Of a DNA stretch of 64,000 bases, positions 18,250-27,176 are shown piece by piece. Made by a program: the position numbers and the translations under genes. The stretch covers positions 682,001-746,000 of the forward strand of contig CP079108.1 in the NCBI GenBank assembly GCA_019285715.1, written 5' to 3'. Numbering within the stretch: the stretch's first letter is position 1; the number at the start of each line of letters is the position of its first letter. The DNA is from Sphingosinicellaceae bacterium (lineage in GTDB: Bacteria; Pseudomonadota; Alphaproteobacteria; Sphingomonadales; Sphingomonadaceae). Below the pieces are notes generated by a model. It ran no database searches. It saw only the letters and a program-made list of their open reading frames with translations, and was not told the DNA's origin.

Positions 18250-19674
18250 TCAGTGGGCCCTCACGATTGGTTGGTCGTCGCGCCATTTCTCGGAATTGAG
18301 CAAAGCGGCGCGGAAATGGGGGAGGCTGCGCCACACAAAGAAGGCGCCCAGCGGATAGTTGACCACCGCCATCAGCGCGAGCGTCGAGCCGAGCGACTTG
18401 CCGTCGAAGACCTGGTCGCTGATCAGCCCACCGAGCAACGGCCCGAGCGAATAACTGAGGAAGTTCACGACCACGAGGTAGAGTGCGATGATCCTGCCGC
18501 GTAGTTCGTTCGGGACGATGAACTGGAGTGCTGCGGTGCCGAGGCCGGTCGGCCAGCCCATGAAGAACATCGCCACCGCGAACAGGCCCATCGCCGGCCA
18601 GAAGCCGCTGACCAGCGGCGCCGCGATGCCGACCGGGATCAGCAGCAGCGCCGCCGCCAGCACCAGGCGCAGCGTCGCGTCGGGACGACCGGCGCGCATC
18701 ATCCGGCCGGACAGGATGCCTGAGATGATGCTGCCGATGGTGCCGAAGACAAGTGCGATGGTGCCGAAGGTGAGGCCGGTTTCGGCGCGCGTCGCGCCGT
18801 GCTCGCGGATGAAGAACTCGACGACCCAGTAGAACAATGCCCAGCCCTGCACCGCGAGTGCGGTGTAGGCGATGAAATGGTAGGTCAGGAAGCGCCCGCG
18901 CGAGCGGAGCAGGGCCATGATCGCCGCCCGGTCGATGGTCGCGGGAGCGCCAGCGGCTGCGGCCAGCGCCATTCCGCGCCGCGCTGGCTCGCGGATCGTC
19001 AGCGTCAGCAGCGCGAGCACGATTCCCGGCGTGCCGACGATGATGAACATTGCCTGCCATGAGCGCACCGTGCCGATGAGCGGCAGGTTGATGACGTCGA
19101 GCGCCTCGAGGTGCTGGACGACGCTGCCCCCAAGGATGTTCGCGAGCCCGACCCCGACGAACGGCGAGGCCGAGAAAATGCCGAGCGCCAGGGGCAGCTT
19201 GGCCCGGTCGAAATAGTCGGACATCAGCGAGATCGCGGCCGGCTGCAGCGTCGCCTCGCCAACGCCCACGCACATCCGCGCGAAGAACAACTGGCCGAAG
19301 CGGCTCGCCAATCCGCAGCCGATGGTCGCGAGGCTCCAGAAAAAGATGCCCCAGCCGATGATCCGGCGGCGCGAACTCTGGTCGGCCAGCCACGCCATCG
19401 GCAGCGTCAGGAAGGTGTAGAACAGCGTGAACGCAAGGCCGCCGAGTAGCCCCATCATGGTGTCGCTGACGCCGAGGTCGCGCTTCACCGGGCCAATCAT
19501 CAGTGCGAGGATCTGGCGGTCGACGATCGACACCGTCGCAGCGACGGTCAGGAAGGCGACGACGTACCAGAGATAGGCATCACTGCTTTTCACGGCCGGA
19601 ACCACCGGCGAGACGACGATACCGGGAGCCCCGGCGGCGACCGACCCGCGCTTGATGATCGTCTCCCCGCCCAC
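18250..19674 (-). CDS. MFS transporter, spinster type
   Basis: This encodes 474 residues of membrane protein with about 12 spans. It begins with a cytoplasmic tail and a first helix leading into VDRQILALMIGP, and carries ADQSSRRRI (motif A) and GVGEATLQPAA, all characteristic of the spinster-like branch found beside sphingomonad catabolic genes. A GTG start at 19674 is used. It is the first gene of the run that continues into the CoA ligase with no intergenic base. A role in uptake of the substrate across the inner membrane is likely. Confidence 0.88.
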   Translation of the reverse strand: MGGETIIKRGSVAAGAPGIVVSPVVPAVKSSDAYLWYVVAFLTVAATVSIVDRQILALMIGPVKRDLGVSDTMMGLLGGLAFTLFYTFLTLPMAWLADQSSRRRIIGWGIFFWSLATIGCGLASRFGQLFFARMCVGVGEATLQPAAISLMSDYFDRAKLPLALGIFSASPFVGVGLANILGGSVVQHLEALDVINLPLIGTVRSWQAMFIIVGTPGIVLALLTLTIREPARRGMALAAAAGAPATIDRAAIMALLRSRGRFLTYHFIAYTALAVQGWALFYWVVEFFIREHGATRAETGLTFGTIALVFGTIGSIISGILSGRMMRAGRPDATLRLVLAAALLLIPVGIAAPLVSGFWPAMGLFAVAMFFMGWPTGLGTAALQFIVPNELRGRIIALYLVVVNFLSYSLGPLLGGLISDQVFDGKSLGSTLALMAVVNYPLGAFFVWRSLPHFRAALLNSEKWRDDQPIVRAH

Positions 19675-19762
19675 GTGCTCAGGTTTTCCTATCCGGCGGT
19701 TGCATCGGTCCGCGCCGGGCCTGGCGAGCGCGGCGGAACCTGTCGTTGACGGAGAAGCGCGA

Positions 19763-19784
19763 CCGATGCCGGGAAGGGCATCGG
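19763..19784 (-). terminator. Hairpin downstream of the third Rieske gene
   Basis: CCGATGCC (19763-19770) and GGCATCGG (19777-19784) form a perfect 8-bp stem with a 6-base loop. It lies 12 bases after the Rieske stop at 19796 and separates this unit from the MFS operon starting at 19674. Confidence 0.5.
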
Positions 19785-19795
19785 CCGCGCCGTCC

Positions 19796-21232
19796 TCAGT
19801 TGACCGCCGCCAGCCTTGCGGTGTTCGCGACGCTACGGGCGATGTAGCGGTCGATCATCTGGTGCATCAGGCGGATGCGCATCTCGGCGTAGCGACCGAA
19901 GTTGATGACGCCAATCGCCGACGCCTTCATGCCGGTCTGGACGTGCGGCAGGTTCGCCATGTCCTGCTCGAAGACCGCGGCGAGGCCCTGCGACATGCCG
20001 GCCTTGACACCCATCTCGAGGATGCTCTCGTCGAGTCCGATTTCGAACACCGGGGCCGGCTTGGGCCGCGCCTGGCCCTTGGGCACACGCTTGAGCAGGT
20101 AGATGTCCATGATCGAGGTGTCGTGGTCGGCACCATTCGGACGCCACCGATAGAACAGCTTGGGCATGTAGCCGGCCCAGAAGCTCATGTTCGGGAAGAC
20201 GTTGTACAGCAGGGCGTCGACCATCTCGGCGTCGGAAGCGTCGGAATAGTCGTAGCCGTCCTCTGTACCGATCGTCTTGCGCGACATTTCGGCGACGAAG
20301 GCCCGCGCGGTGATGCCGTCGGGGATTGTCATGCCGTCCGCCGGGTCGCTTGCCGCAGAGCGCGTGCGCGAGCCGACGCCGAGCATGGCGTTCATGATCT
20401 CTTCCTCGGAATATTCGCGGGAGACCATCGGGCTCGGTACCATCTGCGCCGAGAACTGCCGGGTGACGTGGTCGGACAGCACGTCGTACTGGCTGTTCAC
20501 GTCGGCGAGATAGGGCAGCAGCTGCGGGTGGGTGGTAATCGCGTGGTGGCTTTCCATGAAAGCCTCCGCCGCGGCCTTCCAGTTGCAGCCGACCGTCTTC
20601 TGGACGTGCATCGTGATGTAGCAGTCCTCGAGGTGGTAGCGCTCGAAATGCTCCTGGATCGGGTTCAGCGCCTCGGAAAGCGGTCCGGCGTTACGGTCGA
20701 GATTGATGAACACGAACCCGGCCCATGTGTCGACGAGAGCCTCGGGCAACGAGATGTCCTTGCCTTCCCACTGCGGGAAGTCCCAGGCGATCGGGTTGTC
20801 CTTGAAACTGCCGTCGGTATTCCAGGCGATGCCGTGATACGGGCAGCGGAACTCGTTCTTGCAGCCAGGCAGGGTTGCGAGCTTGCGGGCGCGGTGCAGG
20901 CACGAATTGTGGAAGGCGCGGATCGAGCCGTCGCGCTGGCGGGTGACGAGCAGCGACTTGCCCGCGATCTCATAGATGATCACGTCGCCGGGGTTGGGGA
21001 TTTCCTCTTCGCGGCACGCCATCTGCCAGATGTGCGGCCACAGGTGCTGCTCCTCGATCCGCGCGAACGCCGGATTGATGTAGCGGTCGATGTCGACAGG
21101 AGCGGCGCCGATGTCGGGCACGGGGCCTTCGCGCAGATGCGCGGGCACTGGGCGCGTGTCACGCTCGAGGATGTCCTCGTAGGTGTCGGCCGGATGGCGG
21201 TCGGCACGAAATGTCTTGACGGCAATGTTCAT
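19796..21232 (-). CDS. Rieske non-haem iron oxygenase, alpha subunit (copy 3)
   Basis: This encodes 478 residues. The Rieske ligands are C111/H113 and C130/H133 (CLH and CPYH), and the iron histidines are H230 and H235 in MESHHAITTH. Two consecutive ATGs occur (21235 and 21232); GGAGG lies 3 and 6 bases upstream respectively, so 21232 is preferred. It is the longest Rieske protein here and, with copy 1, shares a C-terminal region containing a conserved glutamine/aspartate-rich turn. It follows the NmrA-like gene on the same strand after about 210 bases. The substrate is unknown. Confidence 0.92.
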   Translation of the reverse strand: MNIAVKTFRADRHPADTYEDILERDTRPVPAHLREGPVPDIGAAPVDIDRYINPAFARIEEQHLWPHIWQMACREEEIPNPGDVIIYEIAGKSLLVTRQRDGSIRAFHNSCLHRARKLATLPGCKNEFRCPYHGIAWNTDGSFKDNPIAWDFPQWEGKDISLPEALVDTWAGFVFINLDRNAGPLSEALNPIQEHFERYHLEDCYITMHVQKTVGCNWKAAAEAFMESHHAITTHPQLLPYLADVNSQYDVLSDHVTRQFSAQMVPSPMVSREYSEEEIMNAMLGVGSRTRSAASDPADGMTIPDGITARAFVAEMSRKTIGTEDGYDYSDASDAEMVDALLYNVFPNMSFWAGYMPKLFYRWRPNGADHDTSIMDIYLLKRVPKGQARPKPAPVFEIGLDESILEMGVKAGMSQGLAAVFEQDMANLPHVQTGMKASAIGVINFGRYAEMRIRLMHQMIDRYIARSVANTARLAAVN

Positions 21233-21444
21233 CATCAACCTCCAGGGTCCCCCGGCATTGCGGCGGCGTGTTCGGCAACTGGATACCTTGACCGGCATCT
21301 CTCAGGCCGTCGCCGGCGGCTCGCACCGGCACCGCAGAATGAAACTAACACATCCTGCAACTTACGCGACGATAGTAGTATGTCGGACCCCGGACAACAG
21401 GATTCATCCGCTCCCGGATAATTTCCCGTGTCCGCACGGCGCGT

Positions 21445-22383
21445 TCAGCCGGCCGGCGGCCGCGGCGCGTTACTATTGCGCCAATCTTGCCGCTTTGCCC
21501 ATGTCGCAACGGTCTCGAGCTCGATCGGAATGCGCTCGAGCATCGCCACGGTGTCGACCTCGAAGGGCCGCGTCGGGGCGGTGTTGTTGTACTCGTAGAA
21601 TGCCCCGATCGAGGTCTCGATCGCGGCACGCTCTTCGGGGCCCATCTCGTCGCCATAGGCGTAGGCGAGGCGCTTGCCGAACTCCATCGGCGTACACGGG
21701 GTGTAGACGATCGTGCGACCGAGCGCCTCTGACAGCGCTGCGGCAACCTGCGGCGGCTTCAGCCGCTCGGGACCGCCGATGTTCATCCACGCGCCCTCCA
21801 TGTCGGGCCGGTCGAGCGAGTGGATCATGATCTTGGCGACGTCGTCGAGGCTGATCCAGTTGGCTTCGAGATCGGGGCGATGGGCGTAGATGAACTTGCC
21901 CTCGTCGACGATCGACGGCCGTGCCCAGTTGGTCAGCATGTTGTCCATGAACAGCACCGAGCCGAAGACCGTGGCGCCGACGCCGGTCCGCCACAGTGCA
22001 TTGATGCCGTCGGTGTTGCCGGCATAAGTGTAGGGATCGCCGGGGCGGTCGGGGATCCAGCTCGAGGTGTTCCAGACGACGCGCTTGACGCCCGCAGCCT
22101 TGGCGGCGCGGCCGACGCTGGCGACGAGCACCGCGCGGTCCTGGCGGGCGCGCAGCGGGTGCGTGTGGAAGACGGCCTCGGCACCCTGGAAGGCAGCCTC
22201 AAGCGAGGCTTCGTCGTACAGGTCGGCAGCGACGACCTCGACGTTCTCGGGCTTCTCGGCCCCGTAGAACGGGTCGGCACTTCGCGATAACGCCTTGACG
22301 TTGAAGCCCGCAGCGACGAGCTGGCGTACCTGCGCGCCGCCTTGGCGACCGCTGGCTCCGATGACAGCGACGGTTCTGGTCAT
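21445..22383 (-). CDS. NmrA-like NAD(P)-binding protein
   Basis: This encodes 312 residues of the atypical SDR/NmrA type. The N-terminal cofactor motif is VIGASGRQGG (7-16), and the extended-SDR active-site Tyr motif YxxxK is absent. Such proteins act as redox sensors or as quinone/isoflavone-type reductases. GGGGAG lies 6 bases before the ATG. It is in a minus-strand run with the NIPSNAP-like and NADP-oxidoreductase genes upstream and Rieske copy 3 downstream. Whether it is catalytic or regulatory cannot be decided from sequence. Confidence 0.85.
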   Translation of the reverse strand: MTRTVAVIGASGRQGGAQVRQLVAAGFNVKALSRSADPFYGAEKPENVEVVAADLYDEASLEAAFQGAEAVFHTHPLRARQDRAVLVASVGRAAKAAGVKRVVWNTSSWIPDRPGDPYTYAGNTDGINALWRTGVGATVFGSVLFMDNMLTNWARPSIVDEGKFIYAHRPDLEANWISLDDVAKIMIHSLDRPDMEGAWMNIGGPERLKPPQVAAALSEALGRTIVYTPCTPMEFGKRLAYAYGDEMGPEERAAIETSIGAFYEYNNTAPTRPFEVDTVAMLERIPIELETVATWAKRQDWRNSNAPRPPAG

Positions 22384-22413
22384 GTCAGTCTCCCCAAGGT
22401 AACTTTTCCCGAG

Positions 22414-22731
22414 TCAGCGGCCCGCGGGTACCCACGGTGCCTCGACGCCGAAGACGACGGTCTCGCGTTCGATCGACTCGCCGAGCACCTTGCTGATGGC
22501 GGCGAAGCGCGGGTGCTTCTGCAGTGCGACGAGGCCGCGCTGGAAGTGGTTGAGATCGTCCAGCCGCCACAGGTCGATCGCGGTATGAAGCCGCCCGGAC
22601 ACCTGCATCACGGCGGTGATGAGGTGCCAGCCCTCGCCTTCGACGATGCTTACGACCTCATTCATGGTGGCGGTGAACACCGCCATGTCGGCGGCCTTCA
22701 ACTCGAGGGTCGACTGCATGAAGACGCTCAT
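22414..22731 (-). CDS. Small NIPSNAP/dimeric alpha-beta barrel-like protein
   Basis: This encodes 105 residues; its start overlaps the stop of the upstream oxidoreductase (ATGA at 22731-22728). The pattern of strands and the VSIVEGEGWHLI and DLNHFQRGL segments resembles NIPSNAP/ferredoxin-like small enzymes that bind hydrophobic ligands. A longer open frame extends upstream but lies inside the oxidoreductase. The function is unknown; the operon position suggests a small accessory enzyme of the same pathway. Confidence 0.65.
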   Translation of the reverse strand: MSVFMQSTLELKAADMAVFTATMNEVVSIVEGEGWHLITAVMQVSGRLHTAIDLWRLDDLNHFQRGLVALQKHPRFAAISKVLGESIERETVVFGVEAPWVPAGR

Positions 22732-23744
22732 GTCGGGGTTCCCTCGTGGAGGCGGAGGAGCTGCTTCCCGCGATTGCCGCCCTCGAACAGGCGCATCAGG
22801 GTGCGGGGCGCGTTTTCCAGCCCGACCTGGATGTCTTCGCGCGATTCGAGTCGGCCATCGGCGATCCACGCCTTGATGCGGGCGCGGGCCTGGTCATAGG
22901 AGGCCTCAAAGTCGTTGAGGATGAAGCCTTCCATTGTCGCGCGTTTGAACACGAGGTTGAAGTAGTTCGACGGACCGACTGGCATGCCGCCGGTCTTGGA
23001 GCGCGAGATGCCGCCGCAGATGACGACGCGCGCATTGAGCGCGATGCGGCCGAGTAGTGTGTCGAGCATGGTGCCGCCGACATTGTCCCACAGCACGTCG
23101 ATGCCCTCGGGCACGAGGGCGCGGAGCTGGTCTCCGATCGGGCCGGCCTTGTAGTCGATGGCGGCGTCGAAGCCGAGTTCGTCGGTCAGCATCGCGCACT
23201 TCTCGGCACCGCCGGCGATGCCGACCACGCGACACCCGCCGATCTTGCCGATCTGCCCGACGATCGACCCGACCGCGCCCGCCGCGCCGGTCACCACCAT
23301 CGTGTCGCCGGGGAACGGCTTGCCGATCCGCTGCAGGCCGAAGAATGCCGTCAATCCAGTCGTGCCGAGCACGCCGAGATGGGCCGAGAGCTGGCCGTCT
23401 CGGGTCAGCGTCGTGAGCTGGGTCGCGGCAACGGTCGCATAATCCTGCCAGCCGAGCTGGCCCATGACAGTCGTACCGACGGCAAGCGTACTGTTGCCCG
23501 CGTCGACGACGGTGCCGATCCCGGTGCCGCGCATGACATCGCCGATCTCGGTCGGGGCGACATAGCCGCCGATGTTCTCCATCCAGCCCTTGAGAGCCGG
23601 ATCGAAGCCGAGCATCTCGACCTTGACCACGACCTGCCCCGGGCCGGGTGTATCGACGCGGCCCTCGCGCCAGCCGAAGTCGCTCTCGACGACATCGCGC
23701 CCAACCGGGCGCGCCGCGATTGTCCACTGGCGATTGATCGTCAC
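22728..23744 (-). CDS. Zinc-independent NADP-dependent oxidoreductase, MDR family (copy 1)
   Basis: This encodes 338 residues of the leukotriene-B4-dehydrogenase/CurA-like branch of medium-chain reductases. The nucleotide-binding motif is VTGAAGAVGS, followed by GCRVVGIAGG and DVLWDNVGG. No structural or catalytic zinc Cys set is seen. These enzymes usually reduce C=C bonds of enones or oxidise allylic alcohols with NADP(H). The GTG at 23744 is chosen because the paralogue at 41410 starts at the equivalent position; an ATG at 23777 would add 11 residues. It is strongly similar to the 41410 product. Confidence 0.87.
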   Translation of the reverse strand: MTINRQWTIAARPVGRDVVESDFGWREGRVDTPGPGQVVVKVEMLGFDPALKGWMENIGGYVAPTEIGDVMRGTGIGTVVDAGNSTLAVGTTVMGQLGWQDYATVAATQLTTLTRDGQLSAHLGVLGTTGLTAFFGLQRIGKPFPGDTMVVTGAAGAVGSIVGQIGKIGGCRVVGIAGGAEKCAMLTDELGFDAAIDYKAGPIGDQLRALVPEGIDVLWDNVGGTMLDTLLGRIALNARVVICGGISRSKTGGMPVGPSNYFNLVFKRATMEGFILNDFEASYDQARARIKAWIADGRLESREDIQVGLENAPRTLMRLFEGGNRGKQLLRLHEGTPT

Positions 23745-23830
23745 TCGGGGGTTTGTCCTCTGTAGAGGACGGCGCATATCAACATCAATTCCATCCCCAA
23801 GCTCAACGCACGACAGGCATAGCCTAAAAC

Positions 23831-23846
23831 TTGCAGCGCTGTGCAA
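23831..23846. promoter_or_regulatory. Inverted repeat in divergent promoter region
   Basis: TTGCA (23831-23835) and TGCAA (23842-23846) flank a 6-base centre that is also nearly symmetric. It lies 8 bases upstream of the predicted -35 box for the plus-strand operon and between two divergent genes, as an operator would. Confidence 0.35.
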
Positions 23847-23854
23847 TAGTGTTT

Positions 23855-23885
23855 TTGACAGGGGGCGGACTGGTAAGCCTATCAA
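23855..23885 (+). promoter_or_regulatory. Possible sigma70-like promoter of the GMC operon
   Basis: TTGACA (23855-23860) and TATCAA (23880-23885) lie 19 bases apart, about 50 bases before the GTG start at 23935. The spacing is longer than optimal, so confidence is modest. Confidence 0.35.
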
Positions 23886-23934
23886 TGTTCGTGCGCGCTT
23901 TACAATAGCTCCGACGCGCGGCAAGCGAGGCGCC

Positions 23935-24744
23935 GTGAGCTCGAACTACACCATTTCACTGGCGTCCGGGGTCCTGCCCGAGTTTCCGCCCGAAGCCACG
24001 GCGCGAGCCGCAGTCGCGGCGCGCTTCGACGCTGTCGGACTGTGGGTCGAACCCGCCACCTGGACCGCCGGTACGACGCAGGAAATCCGCCGCATCACCG
24101 GCGACGCGGGCCTGCCGGTGCTGGACGTCGAGGTCGTCTGGCTCAAGGCCGGGCCGCTCGACGAAGCGCACCTTCGGATCATCGACATCGGCCGCGAAGT
24201 CGGCGCACGGAACGTCCTGGTCGTCAGCTCCGACCCCGATGACGTCGGCACGGCAGCGAAGTTCGCGGCGCTGTGTGCCCATGCCGGCACCGACATCCGC
24301 ATCGCGCTCGAGTTCGGTATCTTCACTGCGGTCCGCACGGTCGCGCAGGCCCAGGCCATACTTGCCCAGGTGGGGCATCCGGCGGCGGCGCTGCTGATCG
24401 ATCCTATCCACCTGGCCCGGTCCGGCGGCACCCCCACAGACGTCGCCGCGGTCCCGCGCACGCTGCTGCCCTATGCCCAGTTCTGCGACGCCGGACCGCT
24501 GACCTACGACCTCGGCGACCCCGCTGCCGTTATCGCCGAAGCCGTCGATGGCAGGCTCCAGACCGGAGCGGGGGTGCTGCCGCTCGACGCGGTGCTCGAC
24601 GCTCTGCCTGCGGGCCTTCCGCTCAGCATCGAGCTGCGGTCCAGGCCGCTGCGCGAGGCCTACCCCGATCCAGCGGAGCGTGCTGCGGCCGTCGCGCAGG
24701 CGACGCGGGCTTTCCTCGACCAGCATTCCGCGAGGGTCCAATGA
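23935..24744 (+). CDS. Sugar phosphate isomerase/epimerase-like (AP endonuclease 2 TIM barrel) protein
   Basis: This encodes 269 residues of predicted TIM barrel, with candidate metal-binding acidic/His residues in LDVEVVWL, ALEFGIF, LIDPIHL and SIELRS, the usual strand-end positions of xylose-isomerase-like enzymes. The GTG at 23935 is the first start near the conserved N-terminus (GAGG a few bases upstream). The stop overlaps the GMC gene (ATGA). Together with a GMC flavoprotein and its small subunit, it may isomerise a keto or hydroxy product. The substrate is unknown. Confidence 0.8.
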   Translation: MSSNYTISLASGVLPEFPPEATARAAVAARFDAVGLWVEPATWTAGTTQEIRRITGDAGLPVLDVEVVWLKAGPLDEAHLRIIDIGREVGARNVLVVSSDPDDVGTAAKFAALCAHAGTDIRIALEFGIFTAVRTVAQAQAILAQVGHPAAALLIDPIHLARSGGTPTDVAAVPRTLLPYAQFCDAGPLTYDLGDPAAVIAEAVDGRLQTGAGVLPLDAVLDALPAGLPLSIELRSRPLREAYPDPAERAAAVAQATRAFLDQHSARVQ

Positions 24745-26357
24745 GCCGCCAATCCTGCGACGTCCTGATCGTCGGGGCGGGCGCATCCGGCGCGCTCGCA
24801 GCCCGTTATTTCGCTGCGGCCGGTGTTTCGGTGACCTGTCTAGAGCAGGGCGACTGGGTCCAGCCCAACGACTATCCGGGGGCGAAGTCGGACTGGGAGC
24901 TGCAACGCCGCCAACGCTGGCATTTCAGCCCCAATGTCCGGCAGCGCGAGGCCGACTATCCCCTCGATGTCAGCGCCGCCGAGGTCTACCCGGTGATGTT
25001 CAACGGCGTCGGCGGCTCGACGATCCTGTGGGGTGCCCAGTGGCACCGCATGAAGCCGTCCGATTTCCGGGTCCGCACCCTCGACGGTGTCGCCGCCGAC
25101 TGGCCGATCGAATACGCTGACCTCGCGCCGTTCTACGATCGTGTCGACCGCGATGTCGGCGTCTCGGGGCTCGCCGGTGACCCCGCCTATCCCGAGCAGC
25201 CGGCCTATCCGCTGCCGCCGCTGCCCGTCGGCATCGCCGGAATGCGCATGGCAGAGGCGATGAACACGCTCGGTTGGCACTGGTGGCCGGGCAGCAACGC
25301 GATCCCCTCGAAGACTTATGGCAACCTCAACCCATGCGCCCGCCTCGGCACCTGCGTCGGGGGCTGTTCGGAAGGCGCCAAGGCGTCGACCGACCTCGTT
25401 TACTGGCCCGGTGCGATCAAGGACGGGGCGCGGCTGATCACGGGAGCTCGGGTCAGCGAGATCCTGGTGAGCGACAACGGGCTCGCAACCGGCGCGGCCT
25501 ACATCGACCGTGGCGGCGAGACCCACGTCGTCGACGCCGGCATCGTCATCCTGTGCGCGAACGGCGTCGGCACCGCACGGCTGCTGCTCAACTCGCAGTC
25601 GAAGCGCTTCGGCGCCGGACTCGCCAACCGCTCCGGCCTCGTCGGGCGCGGCCTCATGCTCCATCCGCTGTCGGCAGTGATCGGCGTGTTCCCCGAGTCG
25701 GTCGAGGGCTGGCTCGGTCCGGCGGGGCAGATGATCCAGAGCATGGAGTTCTACGAGACCGATGCGTCCCGAGGCTTCGTCCGCGGTGGCAAGTGGGCGC
25801 TGATGCCGACCGGCGGCCCGATGGCAGCCCATCCGGGGCTGGCAGGTGCGCCGTTCGAGGCCGGCTGGGGCGCAGCGGCGCACGGTGCGGTCGCGGCGAC
25901 GCTCGGCAAGTCGGTGCTGTGGTCGATCATCAACGAGGACCTGCCCGACGACGACAACCGCATCGAACTCGACGGCGACATGACCGACTCCGACGGCATC
26001 CCGTCGGTCAAGGTCACCTACACGATGTCGCAGAATACCCGCGACCAGGCGGCCTTCCAGGTTGCGCGCGCGACCGAGTCGATGCTCGCGGCAGGAGCGG
26101 TCGCGACCATCCCGATCCCGGTGATCAAGGAGGCGGGCGGGCACCTCCTCGGCACCACCCGGATGGGCACCGATCCCGAGCAATCGGTCGTCGACCGCTG
26201 GGGCCGGGCGCATGACGTGCCGAACCTCTACATCTTCGACGGCGGCCCGTTCGTGACCTCGAGTGGGGTCAATCCGACTGCCACAATTCTGGCGAATGCG
26301 CTGCGCTGTACAGAGGCGGTGCTGGCGGCACGGCGAGACCAGCGGGTGGCGGCATGA
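24741..26357 (+). CDS. GMC-family FAD oxidoreductase
   Basis: This encodes 538 residues. The FAD motif VGAGASGALAA starts near residue 11. The active-site His is H468 in GGHLLGTTRMG and the paired Asn is N511 in GVNPTATI, as in glucose-methanol-choline and gluconate dehydrogenase-type enzymes that oxidise alcohols. A cysteine-rich segment (CARLGTCVGGC) lies near residues 198-208. No Tat or Sec signal is visible, so it appears cytoplasmic. Its start overlaps the TIM-barrel gene and its stop overlaps the small-subunit gene. It probably oxidises a secondary alcohol and passes electrons to the respiratory chain or to oxygen. Confidence 0.9.
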   Translation: MSRQSCDVLIVGAGASGALAARYFAAAGVSVTCLEQGDWVQPNDYPGAKSDWELQRRQRWHFSPNVRQREADYPLDVSAAEVYPVMFNGVGGSTILWGAQWHRMKPSDFRVRTLDGVAADWPIEYADLAPFYDRVDRDVGVSGLAGDPAYPEQPAYPLPPLPVGIAGMRMAEAMNTLGWHWWPGSNAIPSKTYGNLNPCARLGTCVGGCSEGAKASTDLVYWPGAIKDGARLITGARVSEILVSDNGLATGAAYIDRGGETHVVDAGIVILCANGVGTARLLLNSQSKRFGAGLANRSGLVGRGLMLHPLSAVIGVFPESVEGWLGPAGQMIQSMEFYETDASRGFVRGGKWALMPTGGPMAAHPGLAGAPFEAGWGAAAHGAVAATLGKSVLWSIINEDLPDDDNRIELDGDMTDSDGIPSVKVTYTMSQNTRDQAAFQVARATESMLAAGAVATIPIPVIKEAGGHLLGTTRMGTDPEQSVVDRWGRAHDVPNLYIFDGGPFVTSSGVNPTATILANALRCTEAVLAARRDQRVAA

Positions 26358-26764
26358 CCGACGCGGAGGTTGCTGCAGCCTTCGCGGTCCTCGCCGATCG
26401 GTTGATTCCGGCGGCGCTCGGCATGCCGGCGGCGAGCACTGCGGCAGACCTCGAAGTCGGACTTGCGAACGTCCTGAACAGCCGGCCGGACCTGCGCGCC
26501 GACATCATGCGCGGGCTCCGCGCCGTTCACGAGAGTAGTGCCGACGCCGCGGTCGAGACACTCCAGTCGAGCGACCGCGAGGCCTGGACTGCCCTGGGTC
26601 TCGCCGCGGCATCGATCTATTACAGCGCGCCGCCGGTCGAGGCGCTCCTCGGGTATCGCGGCCCCGAGCGGCGCACCTACGACGCCGACGCAACGCCGCC
26701 GTACATCGCCAACGGGATGCTCGACGTCGTCCGGCGGCGTGGGCCGATCTGGCGGAAAGCCTGA
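26354..26764 (+). CDS. Small protein, gluconate 2-dehydrogenase subunit 3-like
   Basis: This encodes 136 residues, overlapping the GMC stop by ATGA. The region around ADRLIPAALGMP and the adjacency to the GMC gene match the small subunit that accompanies membrane-linked GMC dehydrogenases. Unlike typical members it has no Tat signal, matching the signal-less GMC partner. It is probably a chaperone-like or structural subunit. Confidence 0.62.
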   Translation: MTDAEVAAAFAVLADRLIPAALGMPAASTAADLEVGLANVLNSRPDLRADIMRGLRAVHESSADAAVETLQSSDREAWTALGLAAASIYYSAPPVEALLGYRGPERRTYDADATPPYIANGMLDVVRRRGPIWRKA

Positions 26765-26768
26765 GCGG

Positions 26769-27176
26769 TCAGCGTGACTGGAGGACGGTGTACGAGCGCG
26801 CCATGAAGCGCCATTCGCCGTCGGCGTCGCGGCGCAGTTTGTCGTCGTAGCGACCCGAGACCAGCATTTCGGTACCGTCGAGCCGCTTGAGCATCTCGAG
26901 CATGTAGCTGCGCGATTCGGCGTGGTCGCCGTCGATCGCGACCGAGCCGTGGGCGACGTACATGCCGGCCGCGCCAAGGCCACCCATCAGCTTGAGCCAG
27001 AGTTCGCGGATCGCCGCCCGACCGCTGGCGGCGTTTTGTCCGACGACCCACTCGGCATCCTCCGCCCAGCACTCCGCCCAGTCGTCGGCATCGCGGCGGA
27101 ACACGGCATCGTTGTAGCTTTCGATGCGCTCGCGGACGGCGATCCGGTCGGCCAGCGGCCCCTTGAAGCCCTTCAC
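26769..27176 (-). CDS. SnoaL-like (NTF2-fold) protein
   Basis: This encodes 135 residues of the NTF2/SnoaL fold, from an N-terminal helix (ERIESYNDAVFRRD) through WAEDAEWV to a C-terminal WRFMARSY strand. Family members are ketosteroid-isomerase-like enzymes, dehydratases or ligand-binding proteins. Its ATG overlaps the stop of the upstream ABM-domain gene. It is more distant from the three other SnoaL-like proteins than two of those are from each other. Confidence 0.8.
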   Translation of the reverse strand: MKGFKGPLADRIAVRERIESYNDAVFRRDADDWAECWAEDAEWVVGQNAASGRAAIRELWLKLMGGLGAAGMYVAHGSVAIDGDHAESRSYMLEMLKRLDGTEMLVSGRYDDKLRRDADGEWRFMARSYTVLQSR

